A stretch of 64,000 nucleotides of DNA, taken from assembly GCA_050633705.1 (NCBI GenBank), contig JBOEGZ010000007.1:368006-432005 (forward strand). The letters are read 5' to 3'. The stretch comes from JAJFHI01 sp050633705. GTDB lineage: Bacteria; Pseudomonadota; Alphaproteobacteria; Rhizobiales; Hyphomicrobiaceae. The translations under genes and the position numbers were made by a program. The number at the start of each line of letters is the position of its first letter. Position 1 is the stretch's first letter. Below, piece by piece: positions 32,918 through 41,990 of the stretch. The notes beneath the pieces were generated by a model. The model worked only from the letters and a program-made list of their open reading frames with translations, was not told where the DNA came from and ran no database searches.

Positions 32918-34222
32918 TTACTCGGCGGCAGTGGGAAAGGACACACGCAGCCCGGTCGGGCCATATTCTGGTGTGCCTTGTGCCACAGCAACATAAGCTT
33001 CGCGCAATCGCTCAGGCGCCTCCAACAAGCGGTCGCGCCATATACCCAGATGTAATTCTGTTTGGATCAACCCGCGCAGCATTCCGACATGATCTGTCAT
33101 ACCGACACACTGAGCACCAACCATCTTATCGCCTTCAAATTCAAGCTTCAGGTATTTGAAGTTTTCTTCGTCGATCAGTTTTGCTGTTTCACCCATTGGA
33201 GCGCCCTGCCACAGACCAAATGATGAGGAAATTAACCCCATGGTGTCGAGCACGTTCATGTTCAAAGAGCCGCGGTGTGGCGTTGCGATGCCAGCCATAT
33301 TGAGGGCGGCTATGCGGCCATGCTCAACGGCGACGGGCTGAATTGCGAGCATGTCTGGTTTGCCCGTTGAGATATCGATGCCTTCACAGCAATCGCCAGC
33401 CGCAAAGATGTTTGGGGCTGTTGTTTCGAGATATTGATTGACGCGAATGCCTGCTTCAACTTGAACATTGCTGCCAACAAGAAAGCCCACGTTCGGGCGC
33501 ACACCAGCAGCCATCACAACCAGTTGTGCTGGAGCGGACGAGCCATTTGAGAAACCAACTTCAAGATTGTCGCCGCCGCCATCTGTAGATTTGGAAATAT
33601 TTGTAACTTTGGTGTCGGTGAGGACTTTCACACCTTTTGCTTCGCACCAACGCCCCAACATTCCGCCAGCCGTTTCGTCCAACATCCGCGCGACCATTCT
33701 TGGCGCGATTTCAACGACGGTAAGGTCGCAGCCGCGGGCATAGAGAGCTTCCAATACGATGGAGCCAATAAAGCCAGCGCCAACCAATACGACCTTTGAG
33801 CCTTTGTCGGCAAGCTTGAGAATTTCGCGAGCATCTTCAAGTGTCCAACAGGTGTGAACGCCCTCTAAATTGGCACCAGGGATTGGCGGGATAATTGGCG
33901 AAGCGCCGGTTGCAATGAGCAGCTTGTCAAACTCAAGCTCGTCACCACCGTTCAAGAACAATTTCTGCGCTTTGGTGTCGATTCCACCAGCGCGGCCGTG
34001 CACGTATTTAATGCCATGATGTTCGTAGTGTTTGTCTTTCTGGCGAAGGTAAGTGCCCTGTTCTTCGATACTGCCGTGTAGGAGATAAGGAATAGCCATA
34101 CGGCTGTAGGGTGGCTCGGGTTCACCGCTGATCATGGTAATATCGGCTTCTTTATTGACGGAACGAAGCGTTTCAGCGGCGGTGACACCAGCGGGGCCTG
34201 CACCCAGGACGATATATTTCAT
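32918..34222 (-). CDS. aorC: FAD/NAD(P) oxidoreductase, NADH-reacting subunit of aldehyde oxidoreductase
   Basis: A 434-residue pyridine-nucleotide-disulfide-type reductase. FAD motif VLGAGPAGVTAAE at the N-terminus, NAD motif VVLVGAGFIGSIVLEAL about residue 145, and FAADGD-like IFAAGDCCEG near residue 275. It lacks a redox-active disulfide at the FAD site, like NirB/rubredoxin-reductase-type enzymes. With the tungsten subunit and a polyferredoxin encoded upstream it matches the AorABC enzyme described from Aromatoleum, where AorC transfers electrons to NAD+. A terminator separates it from aorB, so expression may be uneven. Confidence 0.88.
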   Translation of the reverse strand: MKYIVLGAGPAGVTAAETLRSVNKEADITMISGEPEPPYSRMAIPYLLHGSIEEQGTYLRQKDKHYEHHGIKYVHGRAGGIDTKAQKLFLNGGDELEFDKLLIATGASPIIPPIPGANLEGVHTCWTLEDAREILKLADKGSKVVLVGAGFIGSIVLEALYARGCDLTVVEIAPRMVARMLDETAGGMLGRWCEAKGVKVLTDTKVTNISKSTDGGGDNLEVGFSNGSSAPAQLVVMAAGVRPNVGFLVGSNVQVEAGIRVNQYLETTAPNIFAAGDCCEGIDISTGKPDMLAIQPVAVEHGRIAALNMAGIATPHRGSLNMNVLDTMGLISSSFGLWQGAPMGETAKLIDEENFKYLKLEFEGDKMVGAQCVGMTDHVGMLRGLIQTELHLGIWRDRLLEAPERLREAYVAVAQGTPEYGPTGLRVSFPTAAE

Positions 34223-34286
34223 AGCGATAGCTTCCTTTTAGCCGTGACGGCAACGATCAGGATAACATGTAGAGGTTGTATTGTTA

Positions 34287-34320
34287 AAAAAAGCCCACGC
34301 ACCAAATTCGGCGCGTGGAC
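34287..34320 (-). terminator. Rho-independent terminator between aorB and aorC
   Basis: On the minus strand, an 11-bp stem with two G-T pairs (starting GTCCACGC, arms 34310-34320 and 34293-34303) closes over a short AT loop and is followed by seven Ts. It lies 93 nt after the aorB stop and 65 nt before the aorC start, inside what should be one functional unit. Confidence 0.82.
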
Positions 34321-34412
34321 CTGTAATCGTGCAGCGCTGTCGGGTTTGACGGCGCTAAAGGTTTTGAACGTGCAAGGGAATTAAAAGCCAAGCACGTTCA
34401 ATTTCCTTCGAA

Positions 34413-36260
34413 CTACAACGCCAACCTTGCCAACGTTTCGTTTGTTGGAACGCCGTCTGGTGTCCAGCCGCGCAATTCGTAATATTCCGGCAGCATTTTA
34501 TCGAGACCGCAGACCAAGCCCTCGGCCGGGCCAACTTTCGCGGCGTCTTTTACAAGGCGTTCCGGCAAATTGTCATCGGCAGCGGTAAATCCAGCCTGGT
34601 TGTTGAACATACGTTCCAGGTTCCAGATCCGTTCACCAGCTTCCAACATTGTGTCTGGTGTCCAGTTGCCTTCGCACGCTGCATCGACTTGTGGTGCAAT
34701 GTCGTTCAGCGTCCAGGCAAACGTTGTGAAGACACACAAACCAGCTGAATCAACGGCTGCTGTTGCGTCTTGGAATGCCTTAACAAGTCCTGGCTTGCCG
34801 TCTGTTGACAGTGGATCTGTTTTCTCAGGAATACCAAGAATTTCCGATGACACTGTGTAAGACCGCAGGTGACATGCGCCACGGTTTGATGTGGCATAAG
34901 TCAGGCCCATGCCTTGGATGCCGCGTGGGTCGTAGGCTGGGAATTCCTGGCCTTTGACCGTCATTGACAATTCCGGACGACCGTACTTTTCCGTAAGGCG
35001 CTTGGAGCCAAGACCGAGCTCTTTACCAAAGCCTTCAGATTTACCGGTGAGCTCAACACATTCAACAAGGGCTTTAGCATTGCCGAATTTAAGGTCGATG
35101 CCACCTGTATGGTCTTTTGTCAGGATGCCGAGTTCGTAAAGCTCCATGGCTGCCGAGACAGTTGCTCCGAACGAGATTGGGTCGAGACCCTGTTCGTTAC
35201 AGATGAAGTTGACGTAGGTTAGAGCTTCTAAATCATCGATGCCGGTGTTTGAGCCAAGCGCCCAAGCGGCTTCATACTCAAGACCGCCAGAGGCGTGCCA
35301 ATATTCCGGCTTGTTCTCGACAGAGAAGTGCTTTTCATCGATTTTCGAAATGCGACCACAAGCAATTGTACAGCCAAAGCATGCTTGGTTGGTCAGGAGG
35401 TTTTTTTGTCCGTCGCTATCACGCGGTGTCGCCATGGCCTCAGCCGAGATCGCATGTGCACCCTCGAACTGAACTTCACGGCTGTTACGCGTTGGCATGG
35501 CACCGGCTTCGTTGATGACGTTCATCAGAACCTGTGTTCCAAAGGCCGGTAGGCCTTCGCCGGTGACGGCGTTTTCTTGCAGAACCTTTTTGCCAGCAGC
35601 AGCAGCGGCCAGGAACTTGCGACCATCTTGGACTTTAACACCCTTCGTACCGCGAACAGCGAACGCCTTGAGGTTCTTTGACCCCATGACAGCGCCAACG
35701 CCGGAACGACCGGCTGCCCGGTGAAGGTCGTTCACGATACAGGAATAATACGCCATGTTTTCGCCAGCGATACCAATCGCTGCCACGCGCATCATTGGGT
35801 CTTGATGTTTTTTCTTGACCCACTCATCGGTGTTCCAAACACTGGTACCCCAGATTTCAGAAGCATCGTGTAATTCAGCTTTGTCGTCTTCGAGTGTTAG
35901 ATAAACTGGTTTCGGCGAAACACCTTCGACGATGACCATATCCCAACCGGCGAATTTCATTTCCGCGCCGATGTAGCCACCAGAGTTTGAACACGCGATG
36001 GCGTTTGTCAGAGGTCCTTTGGTGATAACCGAGTAGCGTCCGCCTGTTGAGGCGGCAGTACCAGTCAGCGGTCCGGTTGCAAAAATCAATTTGTTGTCTG
36101 GACCAAGTGGATCAGTTTTTGGATCGATTTCTTCAACGAGGTACTTCGATGCGAGGCCACGTTGGCCGAGGTATTTTTGAGCCCAATCCATGTTGAGCGG
36201 TTCGGACTTACATGTGCCTGCTGTTAAGTCGACACGTAGGATTTTTCCTGTCCAACCCAT
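34413..36260 (-). CDS. aorB: Tungsten-containing aldehyde:ferredoxin oxidoreductase, large subunit
   Basis: A 615-residue AOR-family enzyme carrying a bis-pyranopterin tungsten centre and one [4Fe-4S] cluster; it oxidises aldehydes to acids (and may reduce acids). The N-terminus GWTGKILRVDLTAGTC is diagnostic, followed by ATGPLTGTAASTGGRY and RSGVGAVMGSKNLKA. Cluster ligands are C294, C297 and C301 (CFGCTIAC) with the final Cys in GLCVFTTFAW. It follows aorA by 74 nt. Family members use W, sometimes Mo; W is inferred from the close resemblance to the AorB type. Confidence 0.94.
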   Translation of the reverse strand: MGWTGKILRVDLTAGTCKSEPLNMDWAQKYLGQRGLASKYLVEEIDPKTDPLGPDNKLIFATGPLTGTAASTGGRYSVITKGPLTNAIACSNSGGYIGAEMKFAGWDMVIVEGVSPKPVYLTLEDDKAELHDASEIWGTSVWNTDEWVKKKHQDPMMRVAAIGIAGENMAYYSCIVNDLHRAAGRSGVGAVMGSKNLKAFAVRGTKGVKVQDGRKFLAAAAAGKKVLQENAVTGEGLPAFGTQVLMNVINEAGAMPTRNSREVQFEGAHAISAEAMATPRDSDGQKNLLTNQACFGCTIACGRISKIDEKHFSVENKPEYWHASGGLEYEAAWALGSNTGIDDLEALTYVNFICNEQGLDPISFGATVSAAMELYELGILTKDHTGGIDLKFGNAKALVECVELTGKSEGFGKELGLGSKRLTEKYGRPELSMTVKGQEFPAYDPRGIQGMGLTYATSNRGACHLRSYTVSSEILGIPEKTDPLSTDGKPGLVKAFQDATAAVDSAGLCVFTTFAWTLNDIAPQVDAACEGNWTPDTMLEAGERIWNLERMFNNQAGFTAADDNLPERLVKDAAKVGPAEGLVCGLDKMLPEYYELRGWTPDGVPTNETLARLAL

Positions 36261-36334
36261 CGGGTTTCTCCCTTGAGTTCATATTTGTGCGAGGGGTCTG
36301 TGGAACTAAGAGCCCAAGCCATGATTGAAATTCG

Positions 36335-36832
36335 TTACTTTGCAACAGGTGCGTTTGGCGCCGGAGATGCTTCCGATGTGCCAGATTTTCCGGCCCATGC
36401 TTTCATCTTGTCGTACCCAGTTTGCTCACTGTCTTGAAAAGTAATTGCATCTGTCGGGCAGGCTTCAGCACATGCTGGGCTGCCAAGACAAAGATCGCAT
36501 TTGATGACTTTACCGCTTGATGCATTGTAATTCACTGTGCCGAACGGGCAGGCGATTGTGCAAACTTTACAGCCGACACAAAGATTTTCATGAACGATTT
36601 TTACGCCGTCTTCATTCGTGGTGATTGCGTTCACCGGGCATGCTTGTTGACACCAGGCCTCGTCGCACTGTGTGCATGTATATGGAACGAAGCGGGCTTC
36701 AGTGTGAAAGTCGAAAACGCGAATACGGGATTTCGAGACGTTAAACTCACCCTCTTTAACATACGAGCAGGCCATCTCGCACTGCTTGCACCCCGTACAT
36801 TTGCCGGGGTCAATAACCAAAGCCTTGAGCAT
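36335..36832 (-). CDS. aorA: Polyferredoxin subunit of aldehyde oxidoreductase
   Basis: A 165-residue protein with four [4Fe-4S] motifs: CTGCKQCEMAC (16-26), CTQCDEAWCQQACP, CVGCKVCTIACP and CDLCLGSPACAEACP. This DmsB/HybA-like four-cluster arrangement would conduct electrons from the tungsten subunit toward AorC or a ferredoxin. It has no signal peptide, so the complex is cytoplasmic. First gene of the operon, with GGAGG about 7 nt upstream of the ATG. Confidence 0.9.
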   Translation of the reverse strand: MLKALVIDPGKCTGCKQCEMACSYVKEGEFNVSKSRIRVFDFHTEARFVPYTCTQCDEAWCQQACPVNAITTNEDGVKIVHENLCVGCKVCTIACPFGTVNYNASSGKVIKCDLCLGSPACAEACPTDAITFQDSEQTGYDKMKAWAGKSGTSEASPAPNAPVAK

Positions 36833-36970
36833 TTCTCCTCCTTGCCGCCCTTCAATGATGGGGCGATCTCGTTAAAGTCGCGCTTATCGGTGCAACAAGT
36901 CAAGAGGTAGAGCGTGTGATCATGTACAAATGTACAAGACGATTTCCATGACAAATTCCCTAACGAAGTA

Positions 36971-37006
36971 AAAAACCATCTCGGAGCATTCCAAGATGGT
37001 TTTTTC
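36971..37006 (-). terminator. Rho-independent terminator of the PilZ gene
   Basis: A 14-nt arm pair with one mismatch (36971-36984 with 36991-37004, AAAAACCATCT and its complement) and a 6-nt loop. T runs flank both sides, so it can work on either strand; on the minus strand it follows the PilZ stop by about 120 nt. Confidence 0.8.
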
Positions 37007-37124
37007 TATCCTGACCATGCAAGTCAGATTAAATTTGATGCTGCGATCAGAGCAATAAATTGTCGAATTCTTATTGCGCTGCGCAAATCCTAAGCGCTAT
37101 AATTTTTTGCCCAAATGGAAAGGT

Positions 37125-37997
37125 TTATCCAAACAGGAGGGGGTCGCTTGGATGCAATGGCAGAGCCAGCGAAATACCAGCCTTATTTGAGTGTGACCAC
37201 ACCACATGGCCAAACAGATGGCGCCCACCCGCGAGCTTGACGTTGATGGTTTTGCCAAGTTCAAGCGCCCGGCAGCGCTCGATACCTATACCGGTTTCTG
37301 AGATATCTTTTGCAAAGGCATTGAAGGAAACGCCATCACAGTGCACCTCGCACCGTTGGAGCAGACCGACGCGCGTGCTGCGCCGACGTTGAGGAATATC
37401 TGGATAGACAAGTTTGTGATCAACAATGCAGGGTGTTGCGCCTGTTGTGGTGGAGATAACGAGGGGACGCAGCTGCACCCAATTGTCGGTGTAAATTTCT
37501 GGAATGCGGTGGGCAACCAGTGGCATGACGTCATCAAGGATTTCACACAATTCTGAGCAGATCATGTACCAGTGATGCACGAGTGTTTCACGATGGATCA
37601 CGTGCGCGCGCTGATATCCCATCTCCTCTGATTCCTTGGCGTAGGCTGCAATAAGGTCTCCGCCAGCAGAGATTAGCGAATATGTGTCAAGTAGACTGTC
37701 AACGAGCGAGCTGTTTAGCTCAATTTCCAATAGCCCGTTGCGAAAGGGCTCCAAAATAGCAGCTTCGTGAGGAATAAAGGCCTGCATCATGGGCGATAAG
37801 TCTGCTGCTTTATCCGAAGACATGTAGTTTATGCAGCTTGTAATAATGGTGGCGGCTGTGGCCCAGTGGTGGCTTTCGGAAACTAATGCCTCAAGAATGG
37901 CGGCATCATCAACAACGACCCGTTCGAAGGGGGCATCGGATGAAATGGTTTTGCTTGCCTGGCCAGTTTCATTGAGGAGAGAAAAACGTTCAAACAT
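37125..37997 (-). CDS. PilZ-domain protein (putative c-di-GMP receptor)
   Basis: A 290-residue soluble protein. The C-terminal about 90 residues are a PilZ domain with the c-di-GMP-binding RRRSTR motif (about residue 207) and DISETGIGIE (the DxSxxG loop). The N-terminal 200 residues are helical and unrecognised (segments such as LLNETGQASKTISSDAPF and LVDSLLDTYSLISAGGDLIAAYAKES). It would be a c-di-GMP effector; the output is unknown. It is not in an operon. Confidence 0.88.
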   Translation of the reverse strand: MFERFSLLNETGQASKTISSDAPFERVVVDDAAILEALVSESHHWATAATIITSCINYMSSDKAADLSPMMQAFIPHEAAILEPFRNGLLEIELNSSLVDSLLDTYSLISAGGDLIAAYAKESEEMGYQRAHVIHRETLVHHWYMICSELCEILDDVMPLVAHRIPEIYTDNWVQLRPLVISTTTGATPCIVDHKLVYPDIPQRRRSTRVGLLQRCEVHCDGVSFNAFAKDISETGIGIERCRALELGKTINVKLAGGRHLFGHVVWSHSNKAGISLALPLHPSDPLLFG

Positions 37998-38262
37998 GGC
38001 AATTCGTCCTGAGATTAGTGCAGGCGTGACGTGAAATAGCCCGTTCCTGTCACTAGATAATTGTCGGCACCATTTTGACGTGTAGGGAGTAAAGGACAGG
38101 TAAACTTAAGCGTGTGTTAATGTTTTATTTTTTCAATCAGTTGGATTTTATCGATCTGTGGATGACGGCCCGTTCTTGATAGCGAACCGTCGGTTCGGCT
38201 GGTTCGGGGGCGCACGTGCTGCTAGAGCCAGTTTGGTGGCGTTTGTCAGGAGGGTATAGACT

Positions 38263-39570
38263 TTGCGGATTTGCATGATCGGGGCTGGATATGTGGGCCT
38301 GGTGTCTGCTGCCTGCTTTTCAGAGTTTGGCTGGACTGTAGATTGCGTCGACAACGATGAGGGGCGCTTGGCACAGCTCGCCAACAATATTTCTCCTATT
38401 TACGAACCCGGGTTGGATGATCTATTGGCGCGCAACACTGCGGCCGGTCGCCTTTCTTTCAGTGGTGATCTGGGCTCTGGCGTCGCGAAAGCTGACGTCG
38501 TGTTCTTAGCGGTTGGGACGCCGATGCGTCGCGGTGATGGGCATGCTGATCTGTCCTATATTTACGCAGCCGTTGAAGAACTCGCACTGTATCTCAATGG
38601 GTTTACGGTGATTACAACAAAATCGACAGTGCCTGTTGGAACCAGTCGCGAAATTGAGCGACGCGTTAAGGCCGTTAATCCCAAAGCAGATATTGCTGTT
38701 TGTTCCAATCCCGAGTTCCTTCGCGAAGGGTCAGCAATAAAAGATTTCACCCACCCCGACCGGGTTCTCGTTGGTACAGATGATCTTCGCGCGCGTGAGG
38801 TGATGCAGGAGCTTTATCGTCCACTGGCCATTCGCAATGCGCCAGTGGTGTTCGTGTCGCGTGAATCGGCTGAGCTTGCGAAATATGCCGCGAACGCGTT
38901 TTTGGCTTTGAAGATTAGTTTCATCAATGAAATTGCAGACCTGTGTGAAAAGGTTGGCGCCGACGTGCAGGAAGTCGCAAATGCGATTGGTCGCGACAAA
39001 CGAATAGGCGACAAGTTCTTACACCCTGGTCCCGGATACGGTGGTTCCTGTTTCCCAAAAGATGTTTCTGCCATTGTGCGTACTGGTCGCGAGGCAAAGG
39101 CACCGTTATCGATCATCGAGCAGGTCCAAACCGTAAATGATGAACGCAAGTTGGCGATGGCGGGGCGTATCATAGATATGCTTGGACGAGAGGCGCGCGG
39201 GGCGACGGTTGGCGTATTGGGCGTAACTTTCAAACCCAATACCGACGACATGCGCGATGCTCCAAGTCTTGCAGTTGTTCCTATGCTGCAAGAGCGTGGT
39301 GTGGCTGTCAGAGTTTATGATCCAGAAGGGCGCAAACAGGCCGAGCCGTTGATGTCGGGCGTGACGTGGTGTGATGGCGCGTTAAAAACAGTTGAAGGCG
39401 CTGATGCCCTTGTTGTGCTGACGGAATGGAATGAGTTTCGCGCGCTCGACTTAAAGGCCGCAAAAGCTGCCATGACAGGTGACGCTTTGATTGATCTACG
39501 CAACATTTTTGAACCCTCTCGCGCCCACGCTGCTGGATTTCGTTATCTGGGAGTGGGCCGACCGCAATAG
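38263..39570 (+). CDS. ugd: UDP-glucose 6-dehydrogenase (TTG start)
   Basis: A 435-residue UDP-glucose dehydrogenase that makes UDP-glucuronate for surface polysaccharides. N-terminal NAD motif GAGYVGLVS, the FLREGSA and ALKISFINEIADLCE segments, and the catalytic Cys in GYGGSCFPKD (about residue 265). The start is a TTG at 38263: an AGGAGGG sits 8 nt upstream and the reading MRICMIGAGYVG is the normal family N-terminus; the next ATG (38275) would cut off four residues and has no such site. Confidence 0.96.
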   Translation: MRICMIGAGYVGLVSAACFSEFGWTVDCVDNDEGRLAQLANNISPIYEPGLDDLLARNTAAGRLSFSGDLGSGVAKADVVFLAVGTPMRRGDGHADLSYIYAAVEELALYLNGFTVITTKSTVPVGTSREIERRVKAVNPKADIAVCSNPEFLREGSAIKDFTHPDRVLVGTDDLRAREVMQELYRPLAIRNAPVVFVSRESAELAKYAANAFLALKISFINEIADLCEKVGADVQEVANAIGRDKRIGDKFLHPGPGYGGSCFPKDVSAIVRTGREAKAPLSIIEQVQTVNDERKLAMAGRIIDMLGREARGATVGVLGVTFKPNTDDMRDAPSLAVVPMLQERGVAVRVYDPEGRKQAEPLMSGVTWCDGALKTVEGADALVVLTEWNEFRALDLKAAKAAMTGDALIDLRNIFEPSRAHAAGFRYLGVGRPQ

Positions 39571-39602
39571 CCAGCCAGCGTAACGGGCAAGAGAATGGTG
39601 AA

Positions 39603-41039
39603 TTAAAGCAATTTGCCAGGGTTCAAGATCCCCTTTGGATCCAACGCCGTTTTTAAATTGCGCATAATGTCGATTTCAACGGGCGCTTTGAAACGGATAA
39701 GCTCGTCACGTTTCATGCGGCCGATTCCGTGTTCCGCCGAAATCGATCCACCCATGCTGGCAACAAGGTTGTGAATGGTATGGGAAATGTCGTTCCATTT
39801 CTCCAAATAGGCGGCTGTATCGGCGTCTTTGGGTTGCGAGACATTGTAGTGGACGTTGCCGTCGCCAAAGTGGCCAAATGGAACGGGGCGTGCACCAGGA
39901 CACATCTTCTCGATCAAGGTGTTGGCGCGTTGTACGAATTCCGGGATTGATGAAATCGGTACGGAAATGTCGTGTTTTATGCTGCCGCCTTCTGGCTTTT
40001 GTGCTTCGGAAATGCCTTCGCGCAAGCGCCACAGATCATTTGCGTGTGTTTGAGATTGGGCGATGATGGCGTCGACAATGAGGTCTTTTTCCATGGCACC
40101 GCTCAGTGCGGTTTCGATGTTCTGGTTGGCGGCGTCATCTTGGCGCCCGCGAGATGTTTCAAGCAACACATACCAGGGGTGGACGGAAGTCATCGGCATG
40201 CGTGCATTCGGCATATGGGCTGTGACGAACTCAAGTGCAATGTGGGGAAAAAATTCAAACGCGGTAAGCAGGTCTTCGCTTTGTTCACTGACGTGGTGAA
40301 ACAGCCTTGATGCCGCCTCCAATGTGTTGACGCCAACCAATGCCGTGGCCTTTTCGCTGGGTTTTGGGAAAAGCTTCAACGCCGCTGCAGTGATAATTCC
40401 AAGCGTGCCCTCTGAGCCGACAAATAAATCTCGAAGATCAAAGCCGGTATTATCCTTTTTTAAGGTGCGAAGGCCGTCCCAAACGCGACCGTCGGCAAGC
40501 ACCACTTCTAGGCCCAGGACCAACTGACGTGTGCTGCCGTATGCGAGAACACCCACTCCGCCCGCATTTGTCGCCAAGTTGCCACCAATTTGACAACTGC
40601 CTTCAGCCGCAAGGCTTAAAGGAAACAGGCAGTCAATTTCGTCGGCCAATTCTTGCACTTTTGCCAACGTGACACCTGCCTCGACTGTGAGTGTCCGTCC
40701 ATTGGAATCGTGCTCGCGAACACGTGTCATCCGGCTGGTCGACAGGATAATTTCTTCACCCGTTTCAAATGGAATTTGTCCGCCGACAAGTCCTGTATTT
40801 CCACCCTGTGGGACGATGCCAACTTGATGGGCGTTGGCAATTGCCAAAATCTCTGAGACTTGCTTTGTGTTTTGAGGGCGCAGCACAAGGGCCGTTTTGC
40901 CGACGTATTTATCGCGCCATTCGCTAAGGTAAGGTTTCTGATCTTGCGGGTCAGCGATGGCATATTGTGCGCCGACAACGTCTGTTAGAGCGTCGATCAC
41001 GTCGGAACTTGGCGGGCGTGTGTTAATTGGAAGGGACAT
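39603..41039 (-). CDS. FAD-linked oxidase, GlcD / D-2-hydroxyacid dehydrogenase type
   Basis: A 478-residue FAD-binding PCMH oxidoreductase. N-terminal FAD motif VGIVPQGGNTGLVGGQ, then GSCQIGGNLATNAGGVGVLAYG and GSEGTLGIITAAALKLFP; the C-terminal half has PFGHFGDGNVHYNVSQP, EHGIGRMKRDE and the closing DPKGILNPGKLL. These match the D-2-hydroxyglutarate / D-lactate / glycolate dehydrogenase group. Substrate specificity cannot be decided; D-2-hydroxyglutarate is a good candidate, while glycolate would suit an autotroph that makes phosphoglycolate. Confidence 0.9.
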   Translation of the reverse strand: MSLPINTRPPSSDVIDALTDVVGAQYAIADPQDQKPYLSEWRDKYVGKTALVLRPQNTKQVSEILAIANAHQVGIVPQGGNTGLVGGQIPFETGEEIILSTSRMTRVREHDSNGRTLTVEAGVTLAKVQELADEIDCLFPLSLAAEGSCQIGGNLATNAGGVGVLAYGSTRQLVLGLEVVLADGRVWDGLRTLKKDNTGFDLRDLFVGSEGTLGIITAAALKLFPKPSEKATALVGVNTLEAASRLFHHVSEQSEDLLTAFEFFPHIALEFVTAHMPNARMPMTSVHPWYVLLETSRGRQDDAANQNIETALSGAMEKDLIVDAIIAQSQTHANDLWRLREGISEAQKPEGGSIKHDISVPISSIPEFVQRANTLIEKMCPGARPVPFGHFGDGNVHYNVSQPKDADTAAYLEKWNDISHTIHNLVASMGGSISAEHGIGRMKRDELIRFKAPVEIDIMRNLKTALDPKGILNPGKLL

Positions 41040-41140
41040 GCGGACTGTTTGTTGTTATTGCGATGTGACTGCCACACCAACGCTCCGGCGCGATGAAAGT
41101 CAAGGGTGGCTGTGGGTTTCGTTGTCATAGAGGTGAAGCA

Positions 41141-41761
41141 TTGAATATCGCGGCCGTCATCATTGCAGCAGGGCGTTCTCGTCGATTTGGCGCGACTGAC
41201 AAACGTCTGGCGTTAATCGATGGCGAGGCTTTGCTATGCCGAGTTATTCGACGCGTCGCGACCAGTGCCGTTTCATTCATTGGCGTGGTGACGGCCCCGG
41301 CTCCGGATGAATCTGCTGACGTGCTGCAAATTCTGGCCGACTTGCCGGTTACTCAAATCTCGAACTCTCAATATGCTGAGGGTATGGGCACTTCAATTTC
41401 CGCTGGCATCGCGGCGCTGGAAACAAGCATCGATGCGGCATTGATTGTCCCAGCCGATATGCCCGAGATTTCTCCAGAGCTGATAAATTTACTAATTAAG
41501 GCATTTGAGGATCGAGGTGGTGAAAGTGTTTTTGTGCCCGTAGATGCAGGCGGTCGCCAACGCAATCCCGTGCTGTGGCCGCGCAAATTATTTCGCGAGC
41601 TCGAGGGCCTCGATGGTGCGAGCGGTGCAAAACCTTTGATTAAGGCACACAAAGATGTCGTCGAGACCCTTACTTGGCCAGATTCCGCGGCCTTTGGCGA
41701 TATCGATACACGTGAAGAGCTCCAGGCTTATGTGACCTCTCGGCCAGACTCAAAGTCGTGA
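41141..41761 (+). CDS. MocA/MobA-like nucleotidyltransferase (molybdenum cofactor)
   Basis: An NTP-transferase of about 206 residues. The likely start is TTG at 41141 with AGAGG 6-8 nt upstream, giving LNIAAVIIAAGRSRRFG, the family N-terminus; an ATG at 41093 would add 16 unconserved residues. Further motifs are the EGMGTSISAGI segment, the metal-binding VPADMPEISPEL, and RQRNPVLWPR. MocA transfers CMP to molybdopterin for xanthine-dehydrogenase-type enzymes; relatives transfer other nucleotides. It stands alone, without a molybdenum hydroxylase next to it. Formate dehydrogenase in the window needs MobA-type GMP transfer instead, so the pairing is uncertain. Confidence 0.8.
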   Translation: MNIAAVIIAAGRSRRFGATDKRLALIDGEALLCRVIRRVATSAVSFIGVVTAPAPDESADVLQILADLPVTQISNSQYAEGMGTSISAGIAALETSIDAALIVPADMPEISPELINLLIKAFEDRGGESVFVPVDAGGRQRNPVLWPRKLFRELEGLDGASGAKPLIKAHKDVVETLTWPDSAAFGDIDTREELQAYVTSRPDSKS

Positions 41762-41903
41762 ATAACACCGCAAATCTAGCATGAGAGTTAAAAAAACCTG
41801 GCAAAGTTATATTGCGATCAGATGTAGCCATGGGCAGAAGAGGAATGATTTTGCGCGCTGCTGCAGGAGAATGAAATTCTTCCTTCTGCATCAGGGTGGA
41901 TTG

Positions 41904-41938
41904 AAAAACCATTTTTATTTCAAAAAATCGGTTTTTTT
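41904..41938 (+). promoter_or_regulatory. Terminator-like hairpin in the cysH leader
   Basis: AAAAACC (41904-41910) pairs with GGTTTTT (41930-41936), with an inner T5/A5 stem and a 5-nt loop, and a seven-T run follows. It lies 53 nt before the cysH ATG. A second hairpin (about 41860-41886, arms starting TGCAG) precedes it. It is either the distal terminator of the upstream nucleotidyltransferase gene or a leader attenuator of cysHDN. Confidence 0.55.
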
Positions 41939-41990
41939 GGAATAGATTTCCAAGTATTAGAGATCAGCTTTAATTTTTGGAGACCCGATT

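Noticed and set aside
41762..41990. SAM or other known riboswitch upstream of cysH
   Set aside because: Only simple hairpins are visible; I could not match a known aptamer core.
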